From: Lachnospiraceae bacterium
Lineage (GTDB): Bacteria; Bacillota; Clostridia; Lachnospirales; Lachnospiraceae
Assembly: GCA_016294075.1 (NCBI GenBank)
Contig: JAEDCQ010000001.1
Coordinates: 372,001 to 436,000 of the forward strand
Direction of reading: 5' to 3'
DNA: 64,000 nucleotides
Positions within the stretch are counted from its first letter, which is position 1. Each line of letters starts with the position of its first letter. Of the stretch, positions 24,833 through 34,281 are shown in pieces. Below the pieces are notes generated by a model, which saw only the letters and a program-made list of their open reading frames with translations, was not told the DNA's origin and ran no database searches. A program made the position numbers and the translations under genes.

Positions 24833-26755
24833 TTATATATCAAGAAGTGCATCCTGTGCATGCTCATAAATATATTTCTTACGCGGAAGGACATCCGTTC
24901 CCATCAACATGGCTGTTACATCCGAAGCATATCTTGCATCCTCAATCTCGACAAGCTTCAGCTTGCGGGTTTCGGGATTTAATGTTGTTTCCCAAAGCTG
25001 CTCGGCATCCATTTCACCAAGACCTTTGTATCGTTGCAGTGTAAACGGCCCTTTATGTGTTTTACGGTATTTTTCCAATGCCTTATCATCATACAGATAC
25101 TCCTCTTCACCTTTTGACGGCATTGCTTTATATAAAGGCGGCATTGCAATATAAACATGTCCCTCATAAATCAATTCCGGCATAAAACGATAAAACAGTG
25201 TCAAAAGAAGGGTTGAAATATGAGCACCGTCCACGTCGGCATCTGCCATAATAATAATTTTATCATAGCGAAGCTTACTAATATCAAAATCATTGCCGTA
25301 GCCTTCCGAAAAACCACAGTTAAATGCATTAATCATGGTCTTAATCTCTGCATTTGCCAAAATTTTATCGATACTGGCCTTCTCAACATTTAATATTTTA
25401 CCGCGGATTGGTAAAATAGCCTGATATTGGCGGTTTCTTGCCGTTTTTGCACTCCCCCCTGCGGAATCTCCTTCGACAATAAAAATTTCACATTTTTTCA
25501 TATCACGGGATTCACAGTTAGCAAGCTTTCCGTTGGAATCAAACGAATATTTCGGCTTTGTCAAAAGATTCGTTTTTGCTTTTTCTTCACTTTTGCGGAT
25601 TTTTGCAGCTTTTTCTGCACAGCTTAAAACACTTTTCAACACATCAAGATTTCGGTCGAAATAGCGGACAATTTCATCTCCTGTTACCTTGCTGACTACC
25701 TTAGCAGCATCCTGATTATCAAGCTTTGTTTTAGTCTGACCTTCAAAGCGCGGATCCGGATGCTTAATGGAAATAACGGCTGTCATACCGTTACGGATAT
25801 CCGCACCGGTAAAATTGGCATCCTTTTCCTTTAATATGCCAATTGTCCTTGCATATGTGTTCATTACGGTTGTAAACTGCGTTTTAAAACCGGTAAGATG
25901 CGTACCACCCTCTGCATTATAAATATTGTTACAGAAGCCCAAAACATTCTCGTGGAACTCATTAACATACTGTAATGCTGCCTCTACCGTTATTCCGTCA
26001 CATTCACCGGAAAAATAAATCGGCTCATGAACCGTTTCCTTCTGACGGTTCATATCCTTAATAAAACCGATCAAGCCTTCCGGCTCATGAAATTCAATGT
26101 ATTCCTGTTCATCCTTACGCTTATCTTCAAATATAATCGTTAAATTCGGATTCAGGTATGCCGTTTCATGGAGACGGCTCTTTACCTCATCCTCTTTAAA
26201 CCATGTTTTATCAAAAATCGTATCATCCGGCAGAAAGCTGATACAGGTACCGGTTTCCTTTGTTTTTCCGACAACAGGAAGCAGTCCGTCAATCAGCTGC
26301 GTAGTAGGTATTCCACGCTCATAGGTATCCTGATGGATATATCCGTTTTTCTTAACACGAACTGTTAAATGTGTGGATAATGCATTTACTACAGAGGAAC
26401 CGACACCATGAAGACCACCGCTTGTCTTATAGGCAGAATCATCAAATTTACCTCCTGCATGAAGCGTCGTAAATACAAGACGCTCCGCACTCATTCCTTT
26501 TTCATGCATTTCAATCGGAATACCGCGTCCGTTATCTTCTACTGTGGCAGAACCGTCCTTTTCCAATGTGACACATATTTTACTGCAAAACCCTGCAAGA
26601 TGCTCGTCAACGGAATTGTCCACGATTTCATAGATTAAATGATTCAGACCTTTCGTAGAAACACTTCCGATATACATTCCGGGACGCTTTCTGACAGCCT
26701 CCAACCCTTCCAAAACAGTGATGCTCGATGCATCATAGGTATTATTTTTCGCCAT
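24833..26755 (-). CDS. parE: DNA topoisomerase IV / gyrase-type subunit B
   Basis: GHKL ATPase motifs are EIVDNSVDEHLAG, VEDNGRGIPIEMH and GGLHGVGSSVVNAL. The TOPRIM domain has VEGDSAGGSAK and MADADVDGAHI, with PIRGKILNVEKASIDKIL between. It is about 640 residues, without the insertion seen in some GyrB proteins. I start at the ATG at 26755 (MAKNNTYDASSITVLEGLEAVRKRPGMY-type N-terminus); a TTG nine codons upstream is possible. It pairs with the A subunit downstream. Whether this pair is ParEC or a second gyrase is not resolved. Confidence 0.87.
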   Translation of the reverse strand: MAKNNTYDASSITVLEGLEAVRKRPGMYIGSVSTKGLNHLIYEIVDNSVDEHLAGFCSKICVTLEKDGSATVEDNGRGIPIEMHEKGMSAERLVFTTLHAGGKFDDSAYKTSGGLHGVGSSVVNALSTHLTVRVKKNGYIHQDTYERGIPTTQLIDGLLPVVGKTKETGTCISFLPDDTIFDKTWFKEDEVKSRLHETAYLNPNLTIIFEDKRKDEQEYIEFHEPEGLIGFIKDMNRQKETVHEPIYFSGECDGITVEAALQYVNEFHENVLGFCNNIYNAEGGTHLTGFKTQFTTVMNTYARTIGILKEKDANFTGADIRNGMTAVISIKHPDPRFEGQTKTKLDNQDAAKVVSKVTGDEIVRYFDRNLDVLKSVLSCAEKAAKIRKSEEKAKTNLLTKPKYSFDSNGKLANCESRDMKKCEIFIVEGDSAGGSAKTARNRQYQAILPIRGKILNVEKASIDKILANAEIKTMINAFNCGFSEGYGNDFDISKLRYDKIIIMADADVDGAHISTLLLTLFYRFMPELIYEGHVYIAMPPLYKAMPSKGEEEYLYDDKALEKYRKTHKGPFTLQRYKGLGEMDAEQLWETTLNPETRKLKLVEIEDARYASDVTAMLMGTDVLPRKKYIYEHAQDALLDI

Positions 26756-26801
26756 AAGATTATTAATAACCTTTCTACTCAACTCTATTTCCTATTCGCA
26801 T

Positions 26802-26807
26802 ATTATA
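26802..26807 (-). promoter_or_regulatory. Probable -10 box of the topoisomerase operon
   Basis: TATAAT on the minus strand lies about 47 bases upstream of the B-subunit ATG and just downstream of the DegV terminator. The -35 region is poor (TTTTCT at 17 bases). Confidence 0.45.
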
Positions 26808-26833
26808 TCATGAAAATCTTTCTAAGAAAAGAA

Positions 26834-26860
26834 AAAAACACTACCTGTTGTAGTGTTTTT
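26834..26860 (-). terminator. Terminator after the DegV gene
   Basis: A perfect 11-bp stem AAAAACACTAC / GTAGTGTTTTT with a five-base loop runs on the minus strand into TTTTTTTCTTTTC. It is symmetrical enough to work in both directions. Confidence 0.9.
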
Positions 26861-26918
26861 GTAAAGAGATACAATTTTTTGTGTTTATCCAATGCTTTTT
26901 TATAAAAAAATTTCAGAA

Positions 26919-27794
26919 TTATTCAGAAATCGACAAATTCTGTGTTACTGCAACCGCAATTGCTCCCGGTCCGATATGACAGGCAACACTTAAAGACAGT
27001 GGATAAATCCATTCAATAGGGCAACCCGGAATAGCTTCCTCGATTTCCTTTTTAAAAGTGTCGGCCGCACTTCTGTCAAATGTATAGGCAACCATTATTT
27101 TTACGTTCTTTTTATCCAATCCGCCAAAACGATTTTCAATATCATTCTTAATGGCATTTATCATTATACTTTTGCCCTGGGCAGTAGTACGGGCTTTTGC
27201 AAAGGCGTCAAGCTTTTCTCCCTGAATCTGTAATACCGGTTTTAAGCGAAGCAGAGTACCGAGCGCTGCAGCCGCAGGGGTAATACGTCCGCCTTTTTTT
27301 AAATAATACAATGTGTCAAGCATGATATAGATACTGGAATTAAACTTATCTTCCTCAAGAATCTGTTTAACCTGAGCTGCTGATTTACCTGCTGCAATTA
27401 AATTCTGCGCATCTATACAGGAACGAAGCTGTGTAATGGAAATACGCTGATTATTGACTACCTGTACTTTTCCGTCATAATCCTGGGCAAGCATCAATGC
27501 GGTCTGACAGGAACCGCTTAAGCCGCTGCTCATCGGAATATGCACAATTTCATCGTATTCCTTTAAAATTTCATCCCAAAGCCCCATCACAGACTCCGGG
27601 GATGGCTGGGAAGTGTAAATATCCACATCACTATTTAACTTACTATAAAAAGCATCCTGTGACAGGGTAATTCCCTCGAAATATTCTTTTCCTTCGATTG
27701 TAAAAGGCATCGGCAAAAGAAAGATGCCCCTTTCTTCCGCTTCCTGTTGGGTAAGTCCACTATTACTATCGGTTACAACCGCAATTTTACTCAT
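26919..27794 (-). CDS. DegV-family fatty-acid-binding protein
   Basis: DegV (FakB-like) proteins bind a fatty acid and present it to the kinase FakA. The start SKIAVVTDSNSGLTQQEAEE, then TSQPSPESVMGLW, HIPMSSGLSGSCQTA and the tail SLSVACHIGPGAIAVAV are characteristic. GAGGAG precedes the ATG at 27794; the frame is open to a GTG at 27815, which has no such site. At 291 residues it is normal. It has its own promoter and terminator. A FakA-like gene lies about 2 kb upstream, so they may act together. Confidence 0.9.
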   Translation of the reverse strand: MSKIAVVTDSNSGLTQQEAEERGIFLLPMPFTIEGKEYFEGITLSQDAFYSKLNSDVDIYTSQPSPESVMGLWDEILKEYDEIVHIPMSSGLSGSCQTALMLAQDYDGKVQVVNNQRISITQLRSCIDAQNLIAAGKSAAQVKQILEEDKFNSSIYIMLDTLYYLKKGGRITPAAAALGTLLRLKPVLQIQGEKLDAFAKARTTAQGKSIMINAIKNDIENRFGGLDKKNVKIMVAYTFDRSAADTFKKEIEEAIPGCPIEWIYPLSLSVACHIGPGAIAVAVTQNLSISE

Positions 27795-27846
27795 TATCTC
27801 CTCACATTCTGCCACATCGGCTTATATATTTTTAAACAATAAATTT

Positions 27847-27875
27847 ATTTTACGGGTATATAAAAATAAAGTCAA
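27847..27875 (-). promoter_or_regulatory. Promoter of the DegV gene
   Basis: On the minus strand TTGACT (27870-27875), exactly 17 bases, then TAAAAT (27847-27852), in the gap after recG. Confidence 0.8.
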
Positions 27876-27879
27876 GCAG

Positions 27880-29937
27880 TTATAATGTCTGCATTTTATC
27901 AGATACCGAATTAAGATGCAGATTTAAATCGAGAAAATTCTGTTCGTGAATACTTTCTTCTTTTTGCAGAACTTTATTACAGAACGCATCTGCAAGAATC
28001 AGCATATCCTTATCATTATATATGTCTGCCATCACAAAACCCAATTCGCCGCTCTGGGCAATTCCACATAACTGTCCGGGACCCCGGAGTTCCAAATCTT
28101 TATTTGCAATGTAAAATCCGTCATTAGATTCCGATAAAATAGTAAGCCTTTCTTTATTTTTTTCAGAAAGATTACTGCTGATAAAAATACAATATGACTG
28201 ATGGTTTCCGCGTCCTACACGACCACGAAGCTGATGAAGCTGTGCCAGTCCGTATCGTTCCGAATTCTCAATCATCATAACCGTTGCATTCGGCACGTTG
28301 ATACCAACCTCAATTACAGTTGTAGAAACAAGAATATCAATTTCATGATGTTCAAATGAATGCATGATGGTTTCTTTTTCCTGTAAAGACATTTTCCCGT
28401 GCAGATGGGCAATGGATATTTCTTCCGGAAATACCTGTTTTAAGCGTTCCGAATAGTCGATGACATTTTCAAGTTCATCCATTTCTTCACTTTCATTTAC
28501 CATCGGACAAATGATATAAACCTGTCTTCCCTGTGCGATTTCCTTTTGCATAAACTTATATGCACTCGGACGGTATGAATCGCTCACAACACAGTTTTTA
28601 ACAGGTAAACGGTTTGCCGGCAATTCATTGATTACCGAAACAGACATATCTCCGTATAAAATCAAGGCGAGTGTTCGCGGAATCGGGGTTGCACTCATAA
28701 CAAGTATATGAGGATGATTACCCTTTTTCCGAAGAGATTCTCTTTGATTTACACCAAAACGATGCTGTTCATCCGTGATAACAAGTGAAAGATTTTTATA
28801 TTCCACTTTATCCTGAATTACGGCATGTGTACCAATAATAACATTATAGGTACCGTCTGCAATTCCCTGCAAAGCTTCACGCTTATCCTTTGCAGGCATT
28901 GAGCCAAGAAGTAAAACTGGATGAATACACAGACCGTATTGCTCTATCAGCTCTTTCAAAGAACGGAAATGCTGCTCTGCCAAAACCTCCGTCGGTGCCA
29001 TTAATGCTCCCTGTCTGTTATTTGCTGCCGCCTTTAAAAGTGTAAGAAATGCAATAATTGTTTTACCGCTTCCGACATCTCCTTGTAAAAGGCGGTTCAT
29101 AGGTATGTTTTTTTCCATATCCTGTTCTATTTCATTCCATGCTTTTGACTGTGCTTTCGTTAATTTATAAGGAAGAGCTTCCAAAAGACGTGCGGTATCA
29201 GCAACCGCAATCATCGGATTTTGTAAAATAGTATCCGGTCTTTCCTGTTTTTCTTTCCGAAGCAGATACAAAAAAGAAAAAAATTCATGAAAAGCAAGGC
29301 GTTTTCTGGCTTTTTCAAATTCTTCCTGTGTATTTGGCATATGTATGCAGCATAATGTCTCACTAATCGGTAACAGCTTCATTTCCTTTAGCTGTATGTC
29401 CGATAAATAATCGAATACCGGTTCGAGCTGTTTCAGAGCTGTTTGAGCGGCTTTTTGAATCGTATTATTTGTAAGTCCTTTTGTCAGATGATAACATGGC
29501 ATCAGCCTGTGAAGCAGCTCACCATATTTTTCAGGAGTAAAAATCTGCGGTTGAAGCATGGTAAACTGCCCCTTGGAACACTTGATAATACCGCGCAATA
29601 TATATTGGGTGCCCGGTTTTAACAGATTGCGGATATACGGCATATTAAAAAAACGTACCGTAATCACGATGCCGCTGCAGTTGATTTTTGCAAGTGAAAA
29701 ATTATAGCGTCCTGTTTTTTTTGTAACAACTGACCCGGGTACCAAAACTGCCGGAACAGAAATCAATTTATCATTGTCTGCTTCCTCCGGAATCTTCGCA
29801 TCTTCATATGATGTAAACCCTTTTGGTATATTTAACAAAAGGTCTTCGATGCTGAATATATTCAGTTTGTGAAACAGCTTTGCTGTTTTTTCTCCAATTC
29901 CTTTTATGGAAAGGATGTCGTCATTTAATCTGTACAT
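27880..29937 (-). CDS. recG: ATP-dependent DNA helicase RecG
   Basis: RecG remodels stalled replication forks and branched DNA. The N-terminal wedge/OB domain is present (IKGIGEKTAKLFHKLNI at the start). Helicase motifs follow: LLQGDVGSGKTIIAFL (Walker A), LVITDEQHRFGVNQR (DEQH), VMSATPIPRTLAL, then VSTTVIEVGINVPNATVM and QLHQLRGRVGRG. 685 residues, normal. AGGTGATAC precedes the ATG. A terminator ends only about 30 bases upstream, so expression must rely on read-through or an overlapping promoter. Confidence 0.97.
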   Translation of the reverse strand: MYRLNDDILSIKGIGEKTAKLFHKLNIFSIEDLLLNIPKGFTSYEDAKIPEEADNDKLISVPAVLVPGSVVTKKTGRYNFSLAKINCSGIVITVRFFNMPYIRNLLKPGTQYILRGIIKCSKGQFTMLQPQIFTPEKYGELLHRLMPCYHLTKGLTNNTIQKAAQTALKQLEPVFDYLSDIQLKEMKLLPISETLCCIHMPNTQEEFEKARKRLAFHEFFSFLYLLRKEKQERPDTILQNPMIAVADTARLLEALPYKLTKAQSKAWNEIEQDMEKNIPMNRLLQGDVGSGKTIIAFLTLLKAAANNRQGALMAPTEVLAEQHFRSLKELIEQYGLCIHPVLLLGSMPAKDKREALQGIADGTYNVIIGTHAVIQDKVEYKNLSLVITDEQHRFGVNQRESLRKKGNHPHILVMSATPIPRTLALILYGDMSVSVINELPANRLPVKNCVVSDSYRPSAYKFMQKEIAQGRQVYIICPMVNESEEMDELENVIDYSERLKQVFPEEISIAHLHGKMSLQEKETIMHSFEHHEIDILVSTTVIEVGINVPNATVMMIENSERYGLAQLHQLRGRVGRGNHQSYCIFISSNLSEKNKERLTILSESNDGFYIANKDLELRGPGQLCGIAQSGELGFVMADIYNDKDMLILADAFCNKVLQKEESIHEQNFLDLNLHLNSVSDKMQTL

Positions 29938-29965
29938 GTATCACCTGCCAAGATATTAACCGATA

Positions 29966-29990
29966 TGTAAAAAAGCCCACAAAGTGAGCT
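29966..29990 (-). terminator. Terminator between the FakA-like gene and recG
   Basis: A seven-pair stem AGCTCAC / GTGGGCT with a three-base loop is followed on the minus strand by TTTTT. It stands about 60 bases after the FakA-like stop and about 30 before the recG start. Confidence 0.8.
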
Positions 29991-30051
29991 CTTTACCCTT
30001 TGGACCCGGCTTTATAAGTCCATTTTTTAACAATAAAAATATGTTTCAAAC

Positions 30052-31707
30052 TTATTCCGCAGAAATTACATAATAGTATACCGGCTGACCTCCATACTGT
30101 AATTCCACATCACAGGCTGCATATTTTTCGCTTACCTTCACACGAATTTCCTCAGCAGCCTCTTCTGTAACCTCTTCACCGTAATAAATACTGATTAACT
30201 CGGTTTCATCGTCAACCATCTCATCTACCATGTCATAGATAACAGCATTCATTTCAGGACCAACCGATAAAATTCCTTTATCGCCGATACCCATATAGTC
30301 TCCCTGACGAATCTCTTTATCATCTATCTGTGTATCACGGACAGCATATGTTACTTCACCGGTCTTTACACGTGCAATTTCTTCGACCATTACGGCTTCG
30401 TTTTCCTCAACCGACATATCCGGAACAAAGTTAATGACTGCAGTGATTCCCTGTGCAATCGTTTTTGTCGGAATAACAACAACCTTCTTGTCCTCTATCA
30501 GATACTGTGCCTGGTTTGCTGCAAGAATAATATTTTTATTATTCGGAAGAACAAAAACGCAGTCTGCATTTACCGTAGCAATTGCATTCACAATATCATC
30601 CGTACTCGGATTCATTGTCTGTCCACCGGAAATAACGCAGTCTACACCAAGGCTTTTAAAAATCTCAGTAATACCGTCACCTGCGGCAACCGTTACAAAT
30701 CCGATATCCTTTCTGGGTTCCTCAGGAGCTTCTGCCTCTTTTTTTTCACTCATCTTAATGACTTTTTCCTGATGCTCCAGACGCATGTTATCAATCTTCA
30801 TATTGGAAAGCGCACCATATAATAACGCCTTCTGAATCGCCATCCCCGGATCATTGGTATGAACATGCACCTTTACAATATCATCATCGGCAACTACCAC
30901 AATGGAATCCCCGATTGACTCTAAATATGCTTTAAAATCCATCTCCGTCTTAATATTAAACGGACGATTCAGCATAATAATAAATTCAGTACAATAGCCG
31001 AATTTGATATCCTCTTCACTATAGCCATCATCTGCTTTTACAGTATTAACAGACACGGTCGGTGTTTCTACGCTGAAATCAATTTCTTTGCCAAGGAATG
31101 CATCATAAGCACCCTTTAACACTTCCATAAGACCTTGTCCGCCGGAATCCACTACACCTGCCTGTTTTAACACCGGAAGCATTTCCGGCGTCTGGCTCAA
31201 TACATAATCCGCATGCTTGATAATCTCATCAAAGTATACGGAAAGGTCTTCACAGCCTTCTTCCAATAATTCCTTTGCTTTATCACTTGCGCCTTTTGCT
31301 ACGGTAAGTATTGTTCCTTCCTTTGGTTTCATAACTGCTTTATATGCTGTTTCAACTGCTTTTTCAAAAGCCGCTGCAAAAACAGGAAGTGTTATTTCAT
31401 CATATTCTCTGACAACTTTTGTAAAACCACGGAGAAGCTGGGATAAAATAACACCGGAATTTCCTCTTGCTCCTCTTAATGAACCGGAAGAGATTGCCTT
31501 GCAAAGGGTTGCCATATCCGGGTCATCCATTTTAGCCACTTCTTTTGCAGCCGCCATAATGGTCATGGTCATATTGGTTCCTGTATCACCATCCGGAACG
31601 GGAAATACATTCAGTTCATTAATCCATTCCTTTTTGTTTTCCAGATTTTTCGCACCTGCTAAGAACATTTTTGCCAATATCTTAGCATCAACGGTATTTA
31701 AAGCCAC
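30052..31707 (-). CDS. fakA: FakA-like DAK2-domain kinase
   Basis: FakA phosphorylates fatty acids held by FakB/DegV proteins, feeding phospholipid synthesis. The N-terminal DAK2 domain shows ELNVFPVPDGDTGTNMTMTI and SLRGARGNSGVILSQLLRG; a FakA C-terminal domain follows (GQTMNPSTDDIVNAI, VFVLPNNKNIILAANQA). AAGGAGG lies eight bases upstream of a GTG at 31707, giving MALNTVDAKILAKMF and 551 residues. A TTG further upstream would put this site inside the gene. It follows the Asp23 gene closely, the usual pairing. Confidence 0.9.
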   Translation of the reverse strand: MALNTVDAKILAKMFLAGAKNLENKKEWINELNVFPVPDGDTGTNMTMTIMAAAKEVAKMDDPDMATLCKAISSGSLRGARGNSGVILSQLLRGFTKVVREYDEITLPVFAAAFEKAVETAYKAVMKPKEGTILTVAKGASDKAKELLEEGCEDLSVYFDEIIKHADYVLSQTPEMLPVLKQAGVVDSGGQGLMEVLKGAYDAFLGKEIDFSVETPTVSVNTVKADDGYSEEDIKFGYCTEFIIMLNRPFNIKTEMDFKAYLESIGDSIVVVADDDIVKVHVHTNDPGMAIQKALLYGALSNMKIDNMRLEHQEKVIKMSEKKEAEAPEEPRKDIGFVTVAAGDGITEIFKSLGVDCVISGGQTMNPSTDDIVNAIATVNADCVFVLPNNKNIILAANQAQYLIEDKKVVVIPTKTIAQGITAVINFVPDMSVEENEAVMVEEIARVKTGEVTYAVRDTQIDDKEIRQGDYMGIGDKGILSVGPEMNAVIYDMVDEMVDDETELISIYYGEEVTEEAAEEIRVKVSEKYAACDVELQYGGQPVYYYVISAE

Positions 31708-31720
31708 GATTATTTCCTCC

Positions 31721-32080
31721 TTAATCAATCACTCGCACACCTTCAACGAAGATATTGATCTTTTCAATTTCGATACCTGTAAATTCTTCCACCTTGTATT
31801 TTACGTTACTGATTAGATTTTCAGAAACAGCTATAATGCTGACACCATATGCTACAATTACATGGAAGTCCAATACTAATTTGTTGTTTACCATAGTTAC
31901 GACAATTCCTCTTGTCATACTATCCATTTTTAAAAGCTTAACAAGTCCGTCTTTTACATTTACTCCAGCCATACCGACAATTCCGAAGCATTCTACTGCA
32001 ACGCTTCCCGCATACTGGCTGATTACTTCTTTATCAATTGTAATACTGCCCATATGAGTATTCATAGAAGAATTCTTCAT
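31721..32080 (-). CDS. Asp23/Gls24-family protein
   Basis: The 119-residue protein (GSITIDKEVISQYAGSVAVECFGIVGM, FHVIVAYGVSIIAVSENLI, VNIFVEGVRVID-like end) is a typical member. Such proteins sit near the membrane and are linked to envelope stress and fatty-acid metabolism. AAGGAGG precedes the ATG at 32080. The pair with a DAK2-domain gene downstream is conserved through Firmicutes. Confidence 0.93.
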   Translation of the reverse strand: MKNSSMNTHMGSITIDKEVISQYAGSVAVECFGIVGMAGVNVKDGLVKLLKMDSMTRGIVVTMVNNKLVLDFHVIVAYGVSIIAVSENLISNVKYKVEEFTGIEIEKINIFVEGVRVID

Positions 32081-32163
32081 GTAAGACCTCCTTTATCTTG
32101 AACAAAATTTATTATATTATAACCGTTTTTATTCAAAAAAGGAATATCTAAATACAGTTTATA

Positions 32164-32202
32164 ATAAAAAAACAGAAAGCCAATAAAAATGGCTCTCTGT
32201 TT
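32164..32202 (-). terminator. Terminator of the sugar permease unit
   Basis: A 12-pair stem AACAGAGAGCCA / TGGCTTTCTGTT (one G-T pair), followed on the minus strand by TTTTTTATT, lies 18 bases past the permease stop. Confidence 0.9.
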
Positions 32203-32219
32203 AGATTTAAAAATATAGA

Positions 32220-33044
32220 TTATAATTTTCCGCCGGAAGTTGCAATACCCTCAATAAACTGCTTCTGGAAAATAATATATATTATAATCATCGGTACACA
32301 GGCAATCAGTGCTGCCATCATAAGTTCAGGATATTTTTGCTGATACTGTCCGTTCATCTTTGCCAGAGCACTTGCCAAGGTTGTTTTATTACTGTCAGGA
32401 CAAACAATCATTGGCCACATCAAATCTTTATACGCAAACACCGTTGTAAAAATACCAAGTGCTACAAGTGCTGATTTTGTAAGTGGTGCCATAATAAATA
32501 AAAATGTCTGTGGTATATTACATCCGTCTATTCTGGCAGCGTCTTCAAGATCTTTAGGAAGACTCATATAAGCCTGACGTAAGAGAAACGTTCCAAATGC
32601 AGTAACAAGTCCCGGAAATAACAATGCCCATACCGTGTTCGTAATATGAAGCTTACTTACCATAATATACTGCGGAATAATAAATACCTGTGTAGGAATC
32701 ATCATCTGGAAAAGTACAACTCCAAACATAAAATTCTTCCCTTTAAAATTTAATCTGGCAAAAGCATATCCGCTGAGTGAGGCTGTAACGATTGCACAAA
32801 TTACTCTCAGTAATATCATAAGTAAAGTATTTCCGTAAAGTTTTACGAAATCCATCGCTGCTACAACTTTGCCGAAGTTTTCTACCTGCCATACCTTGGG
32901 CACAAGAACAAACGGATCAACCTGCATAGTTTCTGAAACTGTCTTAAATGCTGTTAAAATCATCCATATAAAAGGAACAATCATAATAATTGTCATTAGT
33001 ATAAGAATAAAATATATAACAATCTGACTTATTTTTTTCTTCAT
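32220..33044 (-). CDS. Sugar ABC transporter permease (MalG/MsmG type)
   Basis: This is a six-helix inner-membrane permease. The cytoplasmic EAA loop is seen in SLPKDLEDAARIDGCNIPQTFLF, and the C-terminus ends FIEGIATSGGKL, as in MalG/LacG/MsmG proteins. GGAG lies eight bases before the ATG at 33044. It pairs with the MalF-type permease six bases away and, by context, with the binding lipoprotein encoded at 37441-38778. Likely cargo: alpha-galactosides. No ATPase gene is present. Confidence 0.92.
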   Translation of the reverse strand: MKKKISQIVIYFILILMTIIMIVPFIWMILTAFKTVSETMQVDPFVLVPKVWQVENFGKVVAAMDFVKLYGNTLLMILLRVICAIVTASLSGYAFARLNFKGKNFMFGVVLFQMMIPTQVFIIPQYIMVSKLHITNTVWALLFPGLVTAFGTFLLRQAYMSLPKDLEDAARIDGCNIPQTFLFIMAPLTKSALVALGIFTTVFAYKDLMWPMIVCPDSNKTTLASALAKMNGQYQQKYPELMMAALIACVPMIIIYIIFQKQFIEGIATSGGKL

Positions 33045-33059
33045 TTTGACCACTCCTTT

Positions 33060-33956
33060 CTAATTATAATGAACCCACTTCTTCTGGCCAATTAACTGAA
33101 TTACCGTAAGAATCATAATTACCACAAGAAGAACAACTATTACAGTTGCACCATATCCCTTCTTACTCTGTTCAAATGAATATTTATAGAACAGATATAC
33201 AAGAGATTCTGTCTTTTTCAATGCAGGATTATTGTAATCAATAATCATATATATAACATCAAACACCTGCATAGCCGCAATTATTCTTGTAATAAGAACA
33301 AAAAATATGGTGGGTGAAATCAGTGGCACTGTAATATGTAAAAGTTGTTGCCACGAATTTGCACCATCAAGAGAAGCTGCCTCATAATAATCACGCGGAA
33401 CTTCCTGTAATCCTGCAAGAAGAAGCACCATATTATAACCAATTACAGACCATATTCCTATTACGGCAATGGAATAAATTGCAATATTGGGGTCAGATAT
33501 CCAATTAACTTTTATATGAAAAATATTGTTTATTAGTCCAAAATTGGAATTATATAACCATTTCCAAACCATAGCAATTGCCGCAGGAGCTGCAACCATA
33601 GGGAGGAAGAAAACTGTCCTAAAGAAACTTCTGCCTTTAAGTTTTTTATTAAGTAATACTGCCAACAACAATGCAATTACAATAGAAATCGGAACCTCTA
33701 CAACCGCATATTTTATTGTATTCCATAATGACTGCCATACTTCTACATCACCAAATACTTTTTTGTAATTATTAAGACCGACAAATATATTCCCTTTTCC
33801 AAAATCACCTGTTTTAAAGAAACTTTGATATATTGTCTGAAAAATCGGGAAAATATTTAAAATACCTAATCCCAACATTGTAGGTGCGATAAAGCTCCAT
33901 CCCCATAATGTTTCACTTTTTTCTCTCGGAGTTTTCTTATTTTTTTCCACGAGCAC
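33060..33956 (-). CDS. Sugar ABC transporter permease (MalF/MsmF type)
   Basis: This is the partner of the MalG-type permease. Hydrophobic segments and the EAA loop DYYEAASLDGANSWQQLLHI are visible. The N-terminal helix (LWGWSFIAPTMLGLGILNI) is typical of MsmF. Start is at the GTG at 33956, or a GTG two codons in; both follow an AAGGAGGATAAGGAG purine tract. Its promoter carries the AraC-type operator shared with the binding protein and the alpha-galactosidase. Confidence 0.92.
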   Translation of the reverse strand: MLVEKNKKTPREKSETLWGWSFIAPTMLGLGILNIFPIFQTIYQSFFKTGDFGKGNIFVGLNNYKKVFGDVEVWQSLWNTIKYAVVEVPISIVIALLLAVLLNKKLKGRSFFRTVFFLPMVAAPAAIAMVWKWLYNSNFGLINNIFHIKVNWISDPNIAIYSIAVIGIWSVIGYNMVLLLAGLQEVPRDYYEAASLDGANSWQQLLHITVPLISPTIFFVLITRIIAAMQVFDVIYMIIDYNNPALKKTESLVYLFYKYSFEQSKKGYGATVIVVLLVVIMILTVIQLIGQKKWVHYN

Positions 33957-34016
33957 TCTCCTTATCCTCCTTACATACTAAAAGCAAATCATTTATATTT
34001 CTCTGATTTTAATTTT

Positions 34017-34081
34017 ATCATAATAAATCTTTTGCAACAAGTGTATGGTAATTCGTGTCGTTTTTATGTCATTTTGTGACA
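34017..34081 (-). promoter_or_regulatory. Operator and promoter of the permease genes
   Basis: On the minus strand TGTCACAAAATGACA (34067-34081), then an ACACGAATTACCATAC box, lie upstream of -10 TATGAT (34017-34022); 59 bases separate operator start and -10. No good -35 is seen, as expected for an activated promoter. The same layout precedes the binding-protein and GH36 genes. This and the araC control region fill the gene-free stretch 33957-34281. Confidence 0.75.
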
Positions 34082-34094
34082 TTGGCATTTTTCT

Positions 34095-34145
34095 ACTGTT
34101 TTTATAAACAGTATATTTGACACATTTAAGGTTCAAAATTATGAT
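34095..34145 (+). promoter_or_regulatory. Promoter of the AraC regulator with upstream palindrome
   Basis: On plus, TTGACA (34117-34122), 17 bases, TATGAT (34140-34145) is a near-consensus promoter. A palindrome ACTGTTT-TTAT-AAACAGT (34095-34112) sits immediately upstream of the -35 and could be a second regulator's site. The leader to the ATG is about 130 bases. Confidence 0.75.
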
Positions 34146-34206
34146 ATAATACATATAAATGTCTCTGAAAGCACATTAATGAAGCCTATCTGAATGTATT
34201 TTTGAT

Positions 34207-34221
34207 TGTCAAAATGTGACT
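34207..34221. promoter_or_regulatory. Operator-like site in the araC leader
   Basis: TGTCAAAATGTGACT is a fourth copy of the TGTCA-N5-TGACA motif, with one arm mismatch. It lies downstream of the inferred araC transcription start and 60 bases before the ATG, a position that fits repression of the regulator by its own product. Confidence 0.5.
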
Positions 34222-34281
34222 ACTAATATATAATAATTTATATGTTTCAATATTTATGTATATAAATGAGGGGGATTCACT

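Noticed and set aside
31217..31816. 199-residue plus-strand frame
   Set aside because: It lies wholly antisense to the FakA-like and Asp23 genes, both strongly conserved, and has no ribosome-binding site. It is a shadow of their codon usage.
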